Shown here: positions 1 through 10,639 of the stretch, piece after piece
Layout of the letters: every line of letters begins with the position of its first letter
Numbering within the stretch: position 1 is the first letter of the stretch
Source of the DNA: an uncultured Acidimicrobiales bacterium
GTDB lineage: Bacteria; Actinomycetota; Acidimicrobiia; Acidimicrobiales; SZUA-35
NCBI GenBank assembly: GCA_937997485.1
Contig: CALKTH010000022.1
Location: 1-64,000, forward strand
Length of the DNA stretch: 64,000 bases
Direction: 5' to 3'
Notes under the pieces: generated by a model
The model's input: the letters and a program-made list of their open reading frames with translations, nothing else
Told to the model about the DNA's origin: nothing
The model's database searches: none
Position numbers and translations under genes: made by a program

Positions 1-1149
1 GTCACGGAATCGGAAAAGGTGGTCTTCAATGACCTGCGAGCGATCGAAGTCCGGGAAGATCCGACCGAGTTCGTCGAACCAGTGGGCCGACAGCTTCTCG
101 GGCTCAGCCGACATGTACCAGTGCTCTCGGGGCACGTAGTCCCCGATGTAGTACACGTGCTTACCGTCGAATTTCTCGGTGCCCGTCAGCGCCGTGAGGC
201 TCAAGAACACCACAAAGGGGGCGTCCTTGGAGTTGATGTTGTGCCAGTAGTACGGCGAGATTTCTTTCTCGCTGACGAAGACCATCACCGCCGCATCGAG
301 GTACTCGACCGCTTCGAGCTTGTCGAAGTATGCAGGGTCCGATGCTCGGTACGGCTCGAGAAGACGAGCGGCAACGGTTGATGGGGTTGTCATCAGCACC
401 GCATCGAATTCGGCGGTCATGGCACTGGCGGTGACTCGGACTCGGCCTGAGTCGAGTTTGTCGATCGAGCTCACCGGACTTGAGGTGAAGAATGAGGCAC
501 CAGCGCTGCTGGCACGCCCGACGAGTTCGTCCACCAGAGTGGCGAATCCGCCATCGAAATAGCCGAGCTTTTCCGTCGTGTCACCACGATCACGAGACTC
601 CACTCGCTGCTTCACCCGGCCCCACAGCCAGGCCATCGTGACCTTGTCGTAGTAGCGATCGAACTTGCCACGCAGCAGCGGCTCCCAGATCACGTCGGTG
701 ACCTCTTGGCCCGCCCACTTGCGCAACCACTCGAGTGCGGTGATCTTCGTGAGCTTCTCCCACGACCGAACCTGCTGCAGGTACAGGACCGAAACGCCGG
801 CCCGAATTCGGTTCCACGGCTTGAGCGGCGAGAACTTCAGCAGGTCGAGCGGCGTCATCATCGGGTAGAGAACGCCGTCGTAGTACGTCGAGAGTGAACT
901 CTCGTGATAGTTCAGCTTGTCGTTCAGGCCGAGCTCGTCGACGAGCGCAAGCATGTACTCATCGGTCTTGTAGAGGAAGTGATAGGCCTTCTCGGCTGGC
1001 TGACCCATGAGCTCGAACCCAGCGGCCAGACCGCCGAGCTCAGCGCCCGCTTCCAGAACGGTGACCTCGACGTCATCCTGCTTGGAGAGGTGGTAGGCAG
1101 CGGAGATACCGGTGAATCCACCACCGATGACTGCGACGGATTTCTTCAT
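1..1149 (-). CDS. NAD(P)/FAD-dependent oxidoreductase (amine oxidase / UDP-galactopyranose mutase-like fold), 3' end truncated by window edge
   Basis: Own reverse-strand translation starts MKKSVAVIGGGFTGISAAYHLSKQ...EVTVLEAGAELGGLAAGFE, a Rossmann GxGxxG dinucleotide-binding motif. Frame stays open to base 1. ATGA overlap with the GtrA gene. Confidence 0.8.
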   Translation of the reverse strand, partial: MKKSVAVIGGGFTGISAAYHLSKQDDVEVTVLEAGAELGGLAAGFELMGQPAEKAYHFLYKTDEYMLALVDELGLNDKLNYHESSLSTYYDGVLYPMMTPLDLLKFSPLKPWNRIRAGVSVLYLQQVRSWEKLTKITALEWLRKWAGQEVTDVIWEPLLRGKFDRYYDKVTMAWLWGRVKQRVESRDRGDTTEKLGYFDGGFATLVDELVGRASSAGASFFTSSPVSSIDKLDSGRVRVTASAMTAEFDAVLMTTPSTVAARLLEPYRASDPAYFDKLEAVEYLDAAVMVFVSEKEISPYYWHNINSKDAPFVVFLSLTALTGTEKFDGKHVYYIGDYVPREHWYMSAEPEKLSAHWFDELGRIFPDFDRSQVIEDHLFRFRD

Positions 1150-1589
1150 CGTGCCCCTTCGGCAAATGTCACCCGTGAATTGAGAACGAACTGCACCCCG
1201 GCAACGACCGGCAGCGAAATCAGCTTGGCGATCTCAGCGGCAACAGCGAACTGCACCAGGCCCCAGATCACTGCGGCGCCGATCACGAAGCCAACCGCCG
1301 ATACGGCCACGAAGGTGGCAAAGCGAGCCACGATCCGGTCGGTGGTCTTGAAGTTGTACTTAGCGTTCATGGTGAAGCTGAACAGCACCGCCGCGCTCAC
1401 CGAAGCCGCGTGGGCAAGCAGCTCGTGCACACCCGACACGGTGTGCAACAACAGGAACACACCGAAGTCGATGACCACGGATGTGCCTCCAATGAGGCCG
1501 TACAAAAGCAACTCTCGATGCTTCGTCGCCAGGGCGCGAGCCTTCTCTGCCAATGATCGACTGTCTACGCCCGCCTGGGTCGTCTGCAT
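1146..1589 (-). CDS. GtrA family protein
   Basis: 147 aa with four hydrophobic segments; LLYGLIGGTSVVIDFGVFLLLH and FVLNSRVTF are typical of GtrA. Confidence 0.8.
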   Translation of the reverse strand: MQTTQAGVDSRSLAEKARALATKHRELLLYGLIGGTSVVIDFGVFLLLHTVSGVHELLAHAASVSAAVLFSFTMNAKYNFKTTDRIVARFATFVAVSAVGFVIGAAVIWGLVQFAVAAEIAKLISLPVVAGVQFVLNSRVTFAEGAR

Positions 1590-1693
1590 GCCCGCCTCCG
1601 CAACTCCGCTCCGAACTTCAGAGCATAGCTGCGCCGATCAGGGGAGAGAAGGGTCGCCATGCCCAACTCTCAGATCACCCGATATGGGTGTTT

Positions 1694-3052
1694 TCACCGA
1701 TGTCTACTCTTGCCTGCCCCTACCGGCGCGAGCATGTCGACATCCACTCGCTCGCCCTTCACTGCCGTCAGCGCGCTCACCGTGGCGACGAAGAGAACCC
1801 AGAGGAGCGTGTTCGGTGACATGACGCCGTGCTCGGTCGATGACCCCAGAACGGAGAGTGCCATGTAGCCGAGTGGAAACAGGCCAGCGACACCGGCATA
1901 GAGGCGGCAAAACCGAATCGCTCGAATCGTGCTGCGAACGAAGACGCCGGCGTACAAGAGTGCTCCGATGATTCCCAGATCAAGCGCCACATCGATCAAG
2001 CCATTGTGAGCGTGGGGGGTTCGGAAACTGCCGAGAGCGACCCAGATGTCGTGATTGGGCGAAAACCAGCCCAACCAAAAACTGCCGAAACCAGCGCCGA
2101 GAATCGGCCGGTCAGCGATCGCGGCGATCGAGTCGACCCACAGTGTCGTACGTCCGGTGAGCGTCACATCTTTTCCGAGTGCCGATGTGATTGCCGGGAG
2201 CTGAGAAAGTGAGACAGCGGCCGCGAGCATGGATCCGCCGCCAAGCGAGACCAGGACGGCACCGAACAGTGTCTTCTTGGCTCGAAGCATTTGGTACACC
2301 GGCAGTGCCAGCGTCAACAGAATCATGCTTACGAAAGCGGTGGTGGACTGCGATCCGAGCACCAATCCGAAAGCACCGACGCTTCCCGCAGTGAAGAGCA
2401 GCCTGAACTGTCGATTTCCGACGGCATGCCAGATCATGACCATTCCCCCGAGCACAGCGTCTCGCCCCAGGTTGTTCTTGCCGGGTGCCCTGCCCTGCCA
2501 TTGATCGGCCGACGTGACGCCGATATCAGGCAGCCCGAAGACGAGTGCGTAGTCCAGGGCCACCCGGAGCAACGCAACCCACGCCACTATGCGCAGAAGT
2601 TGAGGCAGCGGAAAGCGAACAACCAAGTAGACGCCAAAGAGCGCACTCAGGAGGAGGCCAACGGATCGCCTGGCTGTGATTTCGGGAGAGTAAGCCCAGA
2701 GCATCGAGATGACGGAAAGGGCGATCAGAGCGAAGAGCAAGGGCTCGCCGCGTACGATGCGAAAGACGGTCGGCCAGTCATTGGTGAGCAGGACTCCCGC
2801 CACGCCAAAGAGCAACAGAAAGAGCAGCGTCCCTCGCGTGTCACCGGCTTCAAGCGCATCGAGGGTGTTCTGACGGTTCAGCCAGAGCCACGGCCAGTTG
2901 ATGGCAAGGACGGCAATCGTCAGTGTTGCGTACGCGACCTCAAGCCAGTGGCGACGAGGCTTGACGGGAAGGGCTCCTACGACCGATTCGCGAGGCGGTC
3001 GTTCTGAGGGCGGATCGCCTTCGAGGCTGTCCTCACTTCGGAGCGTAAGCAT
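1694..3052 (-). CDS. O-antigen ligase / Wzy-like polymerase, multi-pass membrane protein
   Basis: 452 aa polytopic; LTGRTTLWVDSIAAIADRPILGAGFGSFW...PHAHNGLIDVALDLGIIGALLY is the Wzy_C/O-antigen ligase signature. Confidence 0.8.
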   Translation of the reverse strand: MLTLRSEDSLEGDPPSERPPRESVVGALPVKPRRHWLEVAYATLTIAVLAINWPWLWLNRQNTLDALEAGDTRGTLLFLLLFGVAGVLLTNDWPTVFRIVRGEPLLFALIALSVISMLWAYSPEITARRSVGLLLSALFGVYLVVRFPLPQLLRIVAWVALLRVALDYALVFGLPDIGVTSADQWQGRAPGKNNLGRDAVLGGMVMIWHAVGNRQFRLLFTAGSVGAFGLVLGSQSTTAFVSMILLTLALPVYQMLRAKKTLFGAVLVSLGGGSMLAAAVSLSQLPAITSALGKDVTLTGRTTLWVDSIAAIADRPILGAGFGSFWLGWFSPNHDIWVALGSFRTPHAHNGLIDVALDLGIIGALLYAGVFVRSTIRAIRFCRLYAGVAGLFPLGYMALSVLGSSTEHGVMSPNTLLWVLFVATVSALTAVKGERVDVDMLAPVGAGKSRHR

Positions 3053-4676
3053 ACGGATCTTGGCGAAGGGCGAATCGACGTGATGCCTGACGGTCTCGAT
3101 TCAACACCGCACCGACGATGTGACCGCCAACGCCTTCGATCTCGGCACGGACCTGGCCGATGGCACCCGTCTCGGTCTTCCGGGAATCGATCACGATCAA
3201 CACGCCGTCGACGCGAGGGGCGATGCTCAAGGCATCTGCGGTGCTGAGGATTGGAGGCGAGTCGAAGATCACGAAGTCGACAACCTTCTCCAGACCCGTG
3301 ACGAGCTGGTCAGTCAGGCCACCGCCAAGCAGCTCACCGGGGTTGGCCGGCAGCGGTCCGACAGGCAGCACGTAGAGGTTCGGTTCGCCAACCTCGACGA
3401 GCACATCGCCGTCGCTTTCGCCGGCAAGCAGAGTGGCGAGACCGGTTTCGGTCGGCTCGATGCCGAGGATGCGTTCCGCTGAGGGTCGACGCATATCGGC
3501 TGAGACGAGCGCAACGCGCCGGCCACTCTGGGCGATCGACACGGCGAGGTTTGCCGCCACCTGCGACTTGCCCTCTCCGGGTCGAGAACTCGTGACGAGA
3601 ATCGACTTGAGACCCTCGCTGGCGCCCAAGAACTGGAGCGAGGTGCGAAGACGACGGAAGGCTTCTCGAGCACGCACAACGAGCGTTCCCGAACTGTCGG
3701 TGAGCATGACGGGCGTGCCGTCGGTGCGGCTGAAGCCGAGCCCGAATGAAGGCACCGTGACGAGTACCGATGCGCCGAGGGCTTGCTCGACGTCGCTGCG
3801 GTCTCGAGCGGTGGAGTCGAGGCGATCCAGCACGAACGCAAGGGCTGTACCGAGGATCAGGCCGAGAAGCGTGGCACCAATAATAAAGATGTTGGTTCCC
3901 ACCGAGGACGGCGACGTCGGGGCTTCGGCCAGTTCGAGCACTTCCGCGGGCGGGCGCAGGGTGCGTTGCTCCGTGCGGGAATCGCTGATCGCTGTGGCGA
4001 GCGATCGCTGTTGGTTGAGCGCCAAGTTCTTTGCCGTCAGGGCGGCCGAGCGATCCGCATCGATCTTGGCAATCTCGGAGCGGCGAACATCCGCGTCCAG
4101 CAAGGGATCGGAGGCGATCGCATCTCGCTGACTGTTCAGCGCGCTCACCTGAGAATCCAGGACCCGGATTTCCTCGGTCACGTCATCGGACTGGGTCTGC
4201 TGCTCGGCGATGATGGTGTCGTAGAACGCAGTCGCGGCAGCGATGCGCTCCCGCTCATACACAGTGGCAAAGCCGTTCACGACGTTCGCTGCGGTCTGTG
4301 GATCCTCATCGGAGTAGCTCAGGGCCAGGACCGAGCTCGATGGCACGAATCGCACAGACAGCCCAGAAAGGAGCGTGCCCGGCTCGACGTTGACTTGTCC
4401 GGACACCTCATTGGCGATGCGGACAGACTTGATGACTTCGCTCTCGCGTTCCAGCGTGACCGCGTCCAGAACGCCCGGTCGAGTTGACCCAACCGGCGTC
4501 GGCGCGACCAGCACGCGAGAGTCAGCCTCGTAAACCAGCGTCCGGGATGAACCCAGATACCAACCCAGCGCGCCGAAGAGCGCCGTGACCAAAAGAACGA
4601 CCCAGAAACGATTACGCAGAGCTTGCAGATACGTCTGCAGGTCCGCTCGATCATCCTGGGGGGCTTGATACATCAT
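3033..4676 (-). CDS. Wzc-like polysaccharide co-polymerase / BY-kinase
   Basis: N-terminal Wzz domain; Walker A ILVTSSRPGEGKSQVAANLA; Walker A' VALVSADMRRP; FVIFDSPP; short tyrosine-containing tail DPYAYAPK. Confidence 0.88.
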   Translation of the reverse strand: MMYQAPQDDRADLQTYLQALRNRFWVVLLVTALFGALGWYLGSSRTLVYEADSRVLVAPTPVGSTRPGVLDAVTLERESEVIKSVRIANEVSGQVNVEPGTLLSGLSVRFVPSSSVLALSYSDEDPQTAANVVNGFATVYERERIAAATAFYDTIIAEQQTQSDDVTEEIRVLDSQVSALNSQRDAIASDPLLDADVRRSEIAKIDADRSAALTAKNLALNQQRSLATAISDSRTEQRTLRPPAEVLELAEAPTSPSSVGTNIFIIGATLLGLILGTALAFVLDRLDSTARDRSDVEQALGASVLVTVPSFGLGFSRTDGTPVMLTDSSGTLVVRAREAFRRLRTSLQFLGASEGLKSILVTSSRPGEGKSQVAANLAVSIAQSGRRVALVSADMRRPSAERILGIEPTETGLATLLAGESDGDVLVEVGEPNLYVLPVGPLPANPGELLGGGLTDQLVTGLEKVVDFVIFDSPPILSTADALSIAPRVDGVLIVIDSRKTETGAIGQVRAEIEGVGGHIVGAVLNRDRQASRRFALRQDPYAYAPK

Positions 4677-4749
4677 CGTGTGCGCCTTCCCATGCTCCGC
4701 CCGGCGACTGTACCTCGTTGATCAACGAGTATCGACCGGGCATTTGTCT

Positions 4750-6207
4750 TCATGTGCCTACCGTCAACAATGTGACAGTGGCGGAGCCGAACTGATCGAC
4801 CCGCTCAACGGTCAGGTCAGCGTTCAACAGATCTCGAATGCGCTCAACCGCTTCGGTGTCACCTTCAGCCTCGATCACGAAAACTCGAGAGGCGTCGAAG
4901 ATGACAGGAACGACAACATCGTCTGGATACGGGTGTTGGGGCACTCCAACCTCGGTGCGTGGCTCCAAACCCACAAGCTCAGTCTCTCCGGAACGCCAGT
5001 GGTAGAAGTCAAACGGTGCACGCTCGTAGTAGAGGGCGGAGTGAACCACATCGCCATCCTGCGCCAGATCGTCAATGTGCTCGGACAACTCGCGCCACGG
5101 CACGTCTTCCGTCGTGTACGTCGATGCGACCCGTGATGCTCCGAGGCCGAGCACAAGAACGAGGACCAACCAGCCGACCGGTGCCTTCTCCGCCCGCTGT
5201 GCTCTCGACATCAGCGCTTGCAGGCCGACCGCGCTGAGAAGCAACAGCCCAGGCACCAAGTGGAGATAGTAGCGAGCCGACGTCAGCGGGCTGAAGACAC
5301 TCGCTGCGAGCATGAGCACGACCGGGAGAAAGAACCCCACGAGCAGAACGTTCATCGTTTCTTGCGAACCGGCCACGCTGCCTCGAAGCTGGCGCAACAC
5401 GGCAACGAGCCCAACGACCGCCAACGATGCGACAAGCAAGAAGAGCACCCCAGCCAGCGCCGTTCCCTCGTCCAAGAAGTGCGCTCCGCTCAATCCGGTT
5501 GCAATCCTGGCCAGCGACTCCGCGCCCAGCGGCGGTAGCCAATCGACCTGGTCGTCACCGCCCAGCGCAATACCGATGGCCAGCGGTGCGCTGAACGTCG
5601 CCGCGATCGCGGCTGCCCCGACGACATTCAAGCGCTGCTTGCGACCGCTCCGGACCCATGCCACTGCGAAGAGCCCTGGCATGAAGAACAGCATCACGAC
5701 GTGCAGATAGAGGCTCGCTCCAGCAGCCAGCCCCAAGACGAGCCAGCCTCGTCGGGTTGGTTGTCGTAGCCGGCGTTCGAGCAGCCACGTCAACGCGGTC
5801 GCGCTCGTTGCCGTCAGTGCATACGACCGAGCCTCTTGCCCGTAGTAGACCATGGCTACCGACGTGAGCAGTAAGGCGGCCAGGACATGCGCCGTCCATC
5901 GTCCCTGGAGACGCCGAGCGACACTCCAGCTGAACGCAATTGTCAGTGCAAGGCCCAGAGCGGAGGGCAGGCGCAGCCACCACTCCCCCGCGCCGACGGG
6001 CGCGGCCAAGCGCTGCAACAGATAGAAGGCGGACATGTTGCCGCGGTCAGCGACCACACCGTCCACGAGCCCGCTCCACGGTCCGTTAGCGAGGCCAGCG
6101 GTGATGGCCTCGTCTTGCCAAAGGCTTCGCTGGGCGGACCCGGCAACGGCAACGACAAACGCCAACGCTGACCACGGAAGCCACTCGGGAAGGCGGCGGC
6201 TCGTCAC
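4750..6207 (-). CDS. glycosyltransferase family 39-like membrane protein
   Basis: 485 aa polytopic; N-terminal SLWQDEAITAGLANGPW...LRLPSALGLALTIAFSWSVARRL matches PMT/ArnT-like proteins. Confidence 0.7.
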   Translation of the reverse strand: MTSRRLPEWLPWSALAFVVAVAGSAQRSLWQDEAITAGLANGPWSGLVDGVVADRGNMSAFYLLQRLAAPVGAGEWWLRLPSALGLALTIAFSWSVARRLQGRWTAHVLAALLLTSVAMVYYGQEARSYALTATSATALTWLLERRLRQPTRRGWLVLGLAAGASLYLHVVMLFFMPGLFAVAWVRSGRKQRLNVVGAAAIAATFSAPLAIGIALGGDDQVDWLPPLGAESLARIATGLSGAHFLDEGTALAGVLFLLVASLAVVGLVAVLRQLRGSVAGSQETMNVLLVGFFLPVVLMLAASVFSPLTSARYYLHLVPGLLLLSAVGLQALMSRAQRAEKAPVGWLVLVLVLGLGASRVASTYTTEDVPWRELSEHIDDLAQDGDVVHSALYYERAPFDFYHWRSGETELVGLEPRTEVGVPQHPYPDDVVVPVIFDASRVFVIEAEGDTEAVERIRDLLNADLTVERVDQFGSATVTLLTVGT

Positions 6208-7478
6208 GAGTTGGGCACTGGCTTTCTGGCCACCGTCAGAACGATCGATGCAACAACCGCGAAGATGATGAGGCTTGCGACGGTTTCGAGCCGCCCGGAC
6301 GTCAGCGTCGACGAGCCGACGATGGTCTCGACGTTGGCCGATCGATAAAGCAACGCGACAGCAAAGGTGAGCGCCGCCAACCGGAGTCCGGCGCAGGCGA
6401 AAGCGACGACGAGCAAGACGCCAAGAACTGGCATGTCATAGCTCTGAATCGTGACGAAGCCGATCACACTTGCGATGGCCACGCTGATACGGAGTACCTC
6501 TCGCTCGCCAGGGAGGAAGTTCTGCGGCGCCCGTTGCACCAGCCATCCCCCTACGAGGACCGTCGCGACGGCGAGCACAACACCGAGCTGCACACCGACG
6601 TCGCCGAGGCCGGCCCAATGCAAGAGGTTGCGCACACCACTGACCTGTTCAGGAAGGTTCGGCTCGTACGCGACCGAGTACAGCTCGTCCCAGTTCTCGA
6701 ACATGCCATCGAGAATCTCGGACGGTGTGGAGAACAGGAAGGGAGGAATCGCGGCGAGCACCGTGGCAACGGCAGCCTTGCCGATCATCAGCCAGTTCTC
6801 GCGATCGAAGAGGAGCACGAAGCAGAAGATTGCACCGACCTGGGGCTTCAGCATCAAAATCACAATCGCCACGACGCCCCAGCCTCGTCGATCATGCACC
6901 AGCGACCAGAGCAACAGGGCCACACCAAACAGCGCGATCAGGCCACTCTGACCGGTGGTCAATGAGATCGCTGTCCCTTGCAGGAACGTCACAAATCCGA
7001 ACGCCACAGCGAAAAAGACAAAGCGATCCGTGAATGGATCGCCGCTGTGCAGCATCGAGCGGCTCCAGCGGGGCATTGAACCCAGCAGCGGCACCGCCAC
7101 TCCGGCAAGGAGCCAACAAGCAACGATCATCAGCACCGCGCTGATCAGGTTCCAGATGATCGAACCGGCCACGTCGCCGAGCGGAGCGAAAGGCGCAGTG
7201 ATCGGGTACCAGTTTGGCGGGTACACCCATATCCGTGGGAGGTCGCCGGAAGCGAACGATTGAGCGCCCAACTCGGCGAAGTCCGGTGAGTACGGGTTGT
7301 CGCCCGAGGTCCACATCTGGGCGGCGACCCAGGTGTGTCGAAAATCGATAGATGACTGGGTTCGAAAGGCCGCAATGCGCTCGACAACGTACGCGATGCT
7401 GACAAGCGAAACGAAGCCGGCCAGGATTCGCCGTGGCCGAACGCCAAGCCGTTCCGTGAATGTGATCAGGGCGGTCAT
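6204..7478 (-). CDS. DUF2029/GT87-like membrane mannosyltransferase family protein
   Basis: 424 aa polytopic; IDFRHTWVAAQMWTSGDNPYSPDF...YPPNWYPITAPFAPLG. 4-nt overlaps with both neighbours. Confidence 0.68.
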   Translation of the reverse strand: MTALITFTERLGVRPRRILAGFVSLVSIAYVVERIAAFRTQSSIDFRHTWVAAQMWTSGDNPYSPDFAELGAQSFASGDLPRIWVYPPNWYPITAPFAPLGDVAGSIIWNLISAVLMIVACWLLAGVAVPLLGSMPRWSRSMLHSGDPFTDRFVFFAVAFGFVTFLQGTAISLTTGQSGLIALFGVALLLWSLVHDRRGWGVVAIVILMLKPQVGAIFCFVLLFDRENWLMIGKAAVATVLAAIPPFLFSTPSEILDGMFENWDELYSVAYEPNLPEQVSGVRNLLHWAGLGDVGVQLGVVLAVATVLVGGWLVQRAPQNFLPGEREVLRISVAIASVIGFVTIQSYDMPVLGVLLVVAFACAGLRLAALTFAVALLYRSANVETIVGSSTLTSGRLETVASLIIFAVVASIVLTVARKPVPNS

Positions 7479-8641
7479 GACGCCACCAGCGCATGCTCAA
7501 CCCCGTCTGCGAAGCGTCGAACCATCGACGCCAATCCGTAGCTCTCTGCACTCACGGCGCATCCCTCCCTCAACTCTGCGAGAACGGCCTCGTTGTTGAG
7601 CAGCGCTGCCGCCGCCCTTCCCAACTCCGGTCCCGTCGCTCCCTCATCGAGCACTCGGGCGTTCACTCCGTCCTGTAAATACGTTACTTCGTGGCTGTGA
7701 TCGGCCATCTGCGCCGTCACGATCGGTGCCCCAAAGCCGAACGAATCAATCACGTGCAACCCGATCAATCCCGGGTGCACCGTGAGCTTGGCGCGAGATC
7801 CGATCGCCGAACGATCGGCACCGAATCGCGCCCCGGTGACGTGCAGCCAAGGGCGCATGCTCGCTGCGTCGCGAACGTGCTGTTCGTGGGAGCCGGCCCC
7901 TACGACGAAGAATTCGAAGTCTGGGACAGAGGCCTTCACGGTGTCGAGCGCCTCGATGAGCATCCCGAGCTTCTTCGACCCATCGAGGGCAGAGATCATC
8001 CAACCGACGTTTGACGTTCGGCTGTCCACGCGTTCGAGCAGCGCCTGAACTTCACCGCTTACTTCCCCGGCCGCAACGACTGCCGGATCTCGTGTGTTGT
8101 TCACCGTCGAAATCCGGTCGGCCGGGAATCCCGAGGAAGCAACCAGGTCCGCCGAAAACGAGGTGTAGGCGAAGAACCAAGCCGCTCGCCGAGTGAGCCA
8201 CCGCTTGTATCTCTCGGCGAGAGCCACGCTTTCCGTTGTCTCGATGTTCTCGCCATGTCCCCACACGGCGACAGGCGGAAACCCTCCAAACGGGAGGGAG
8301 GCGAGAAGTGTGGCGACGGTCCCGACCGGAAGCGTCACGGCCTGAGGGACAACAACGAGGTCAACGGAGCGCAGTTCTCGCAACACGGGCTGCCATGTGA
8401 CCTCTCGACCGGCCAGCCGAAGCGACCGGTTGTTGATCACTTCAGCCCAGGACAAGGAAGACGCGTCGTTGCGTTGTTTGCGATCTGCTGGCGGCTGGCC
8501 ATGCAGCAGCCGCAATTCAATACCTCTCGTGGTGAGTTCGGCGCGGAGGTCGTCGAAGAACGAGACGCGGTACGCCGGCACCCACTCTTGAACAATCGCC
8601 ACCGAGGCAGCCGCCCCACCCGAACGAGACGCTTGCGTCAT
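7475..8641 (-). CDS. glycosyltransferase, GT-B fold (GT4-like)
   Basis: Start placed at 8641 (ATGA overlap with upstream gene). NVGWMISALDGSKKLGMLIEALDTV...FVVGAGSHEQ; IDSFGFGAPIVT. Confidence 0.72.
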   Translation of the reverse strand: MTQASRSGGAAASVAIVQEWVPAYRVSFFDDLRAELTTRGIELRLLHGQPPADRKQRNDASSLSWAEVINNRSLRLAGREVTWQPVLRELRSVDLVVVPQAVTLPVGTVATLLASLPFGGFPPVAVWGHGENIETTESVALAERYKRWLTRRAAWFFAYTSFSADLVASSGFPADRISTVNNTRDPAVVAAGEVSGEVQALLERVDSRTSNVGWMISALDGSKKLGMLIEALDTVKASVPDFEFFVVGAGSHEQHVRDAASMRPWLHVTGARFGADRSAIGSRAKLTVHPGLIGLHVIDSFGFGAPIVTAQMADHSHEVTYLQDGVNARVLDEGATGPELGRAAAALLNNEAVLAELREGCAVSAESYGLASMVRRFADGVEHALVAS

Positions 8642-9411
8642 CCTCGGCTGGCGACGAGTGCGCGACCCCAACTCCACATGAATTGGGAGTTCGTGACGAG
8701 GTAGCGCTTCCAGAGACGGCTCGGCTCTTCACGAAGCCGATACAGCCACTGCAGCCCATACTTCTGCATCCACGCAGGTGGTCGCTCGAGACTTCCGGCG
8801 GCGTAGTCGAACGCTGCGCCCACTGCGAGCATGGCTGCGTTCACCGAGCCGCGATGCTGGGAAACCCACCGTTCTTGGCGGGGACAACCTCGACCGACAA
8901 GAACAACACCGGCGCCAGATTCGTTGATGCGGGCGATGTCGGCCGCATCCTCTTCTGGCGTGGCCTCGCGGAACCGATCGGACTGGAAGTCGACCTGCGC
9001 TCCCGGATGCTTCGCCTCGATCGCCGCCTTGAACGCTTCACACGTTTCTTCGGTTGAGCCGAACAAGAAGATGCCAATGCCCTCTTCCGCCGCTCGATCG
9101 ATGACCCACCACGTGAGATCGGGACCGTAGACACGATCGTCGAGTCCGGCATCGTGCAGGCTGTTCATCGCCCATCGAACCGGCTGCCCATCAGGCACCA
9201 CGAGGTCGATGTCGTTCACCATCCGGCCGAATTCCGGATCGTGTGTTGCCTCCATGAGGCCATGTACGGCAAGAGCCGAGACGGCGTAGCTCCGGTTGTC
9301 TCGCGCAGCTTCGACGATGCGTTCGGTTGCGTCCTCGTAGGTCGTGATCGTCAGATCGATCCCAAAGATGTCGACTTCGTCGCCCAGCCGCTCCTGTGCG
9401 ATGGCGGTCAT
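8638..9411 (-). CDS. WecG/TagA/CpsF family glycosyltransferase
   Basis: [102 protein letters not shown]. Confidence 0.92.
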   Translation of the reverse strand: MTAIAQERLGDEVDIFGIDLTITTYEDATERIVEAARDNRSYAVSALAVHGLMEATHDPEFGRMVNDIDLVVPDGQPVRWAMNSLHDAGLDDRVYGPDLTWWVIDRAAEEGIGIFLFGSTEETCEAFKAAIEAKHPGAQVDFQSDRFREATPEEDAADIARINESGAGVVLVGRGCPRQERWVSQHRGSVNAAMLAVGAAFDYAAGSLERPPAWMQKYGLQWLYRLREEPSRLWKRYLVTNSQFMWSWGRALVASRG

Positions 9412-10484
9412 GCTTCCGCCGTTTCCCAGCGGGTCATGCCGTGCTCGTAGATGTCTCGAAGGATTCCTTCGATGTCGTATTGCAGCTCAAAGCTTGGGAA
9501 GTGACGCTGGAACTTTCGGATGTCAGACACCCACCAGATGTGATCGCCGATGCGGTTGTCGTCGGTGTAGGAGTGTTGCAGTTCCTTTCCTGCGATCTCC
9601 TGGCACTGCACGATGGCTTCCTTCATCGAGCAGTTCACCGCAGGGCCGCCGCCGATGTTGTACGCCTCTCCGGCGCGAGGGTTGCTGTGAAACGCCTCGA
9701 ACGCGCGGACGAGATCGTCGGCGTGGATGTTGTCCCGTACTTGCTTGCCGTTGTAGCCGAACACGGTGTAGTGCTCGCCAACTGCCGTGCACCGCATGAG
9801 GTAGGCAAGGAAGCCATGGAGCTGTGCCCCTGAGTGACCCGGGCCGGTGAGACAACCACCACGGAACACGCCGGTCTTTAACCCGAAGTAGCGGCCGTAC
9901 TCCTGCGTGAGGATGTCGGCCGCCACCTTTGAAGCTCCGAAGATGCTGTGCGTGGAATTGTCGATCGACATTTCCTCGGGGAACCCGAACTCTGCCCACT
10001 CGTGAGAGGGATCGAGCGTCCAACGGGACTCGGTCTCGATCAATGGCAAGCGGTTCGGCGTGTCTCCGTAGACCTTGTTCGTCGACGTGAAGATGAAGGT
10101 CGCGTCCGGTGCGTGTAGACGAGTGTTCTCGAGCAGGTTCAGTGTGCCTCCGGCGTTGACGTCGAAGTCTGTGAACGGTTCCTTGGCAGCCCAGTCGTGG
10201 GAGGGCTGAGCGGCAGTATGAATGACGAGGTCGATCTCGGTGTTCAGCTCGGAGAACAATGCGGCCACGGCGTCTCGGTCGCGGATGTCAAGCGACCGAT
10301 GCTCGTAGTTCGGCGTTGAGGTCGAGAGATCGTCGACTGCCCACGACGTGGAGGCTTCGGGACCGAAGAAATACGCCCTCATGTCGTTGTCGACGCCGAT
10401 GACCCGATCCGCCAACTTGGCGAAATGCCGAACGGACTGCGCACCAATCAAGCCGCCAGACCCCGTGACGAGAACAGTCTTCAT
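9408..10484 (-). CDS. NAD-dependent epimerase, CDP-paratose 2-epimerase (RfbE)-like
   Basis: [68 protein letters not shown]. Track start 10496 is a TTG; ATG at 10484 preferred. Confidence 0.78.
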   Translation of the reverse strand: MKTVLVTGSGGLIGAQSVRHFAKLADRVIGVDNDMRAYFFGPEASTSWAVDDLSTSTPNYEHRSLDIRDRDAVAALFSELNTEIDLVIHTAAQPSHDWAAKEPFTDFDVNAGGTLNLLENTRLHAPDATFIFTSTNKVYGDTPNRLPLIETESRWTLDPSHEWAEFGFPEEMSIDNSTHSIFGASKVAADILTQEYGRYFGLKTGVFRGGCLTGPGHSGAQLHGFLAYLMRCTAVGEHYTVFGYNGKQVRDNIHADDLVRAFEAFHSNPRAGEAYNIGGGPAVNCSMKEAIVQCQEIAGKELQHSYTDDNRIGDHIWWVSDIRKFQRHFPSFELQYDIEGILRDIYEHGMTRWETAEA

Positions 10485-10626
10485 GTGACCCACCAACCAA
10501 ACTTCGAACGCCGCCTACAAGAGCATCTAAATGTACTCCTCTCCCCTTGCGAACCGAACCGGGCAGAAACCCATGTCTGGAACGCTCGATAGGGGCCGTG
10601 CGGATCAGGCGATCTGCTCCCAGGGC

Positions 10627-10632
10627 TAGCCT
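10627..10632 (+). promoter_or_regulatory. putative -10 element TAGCCT, 7 nt before ATG (leaderless arrangement)
   Basis: TAGCCT-cagcttc-ATG at 10640; ATCAGG at 10604-10609 with a 17-nt spacer. Confidence 0.4.
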
Positions 10633-10639
10633 CAGCTTC

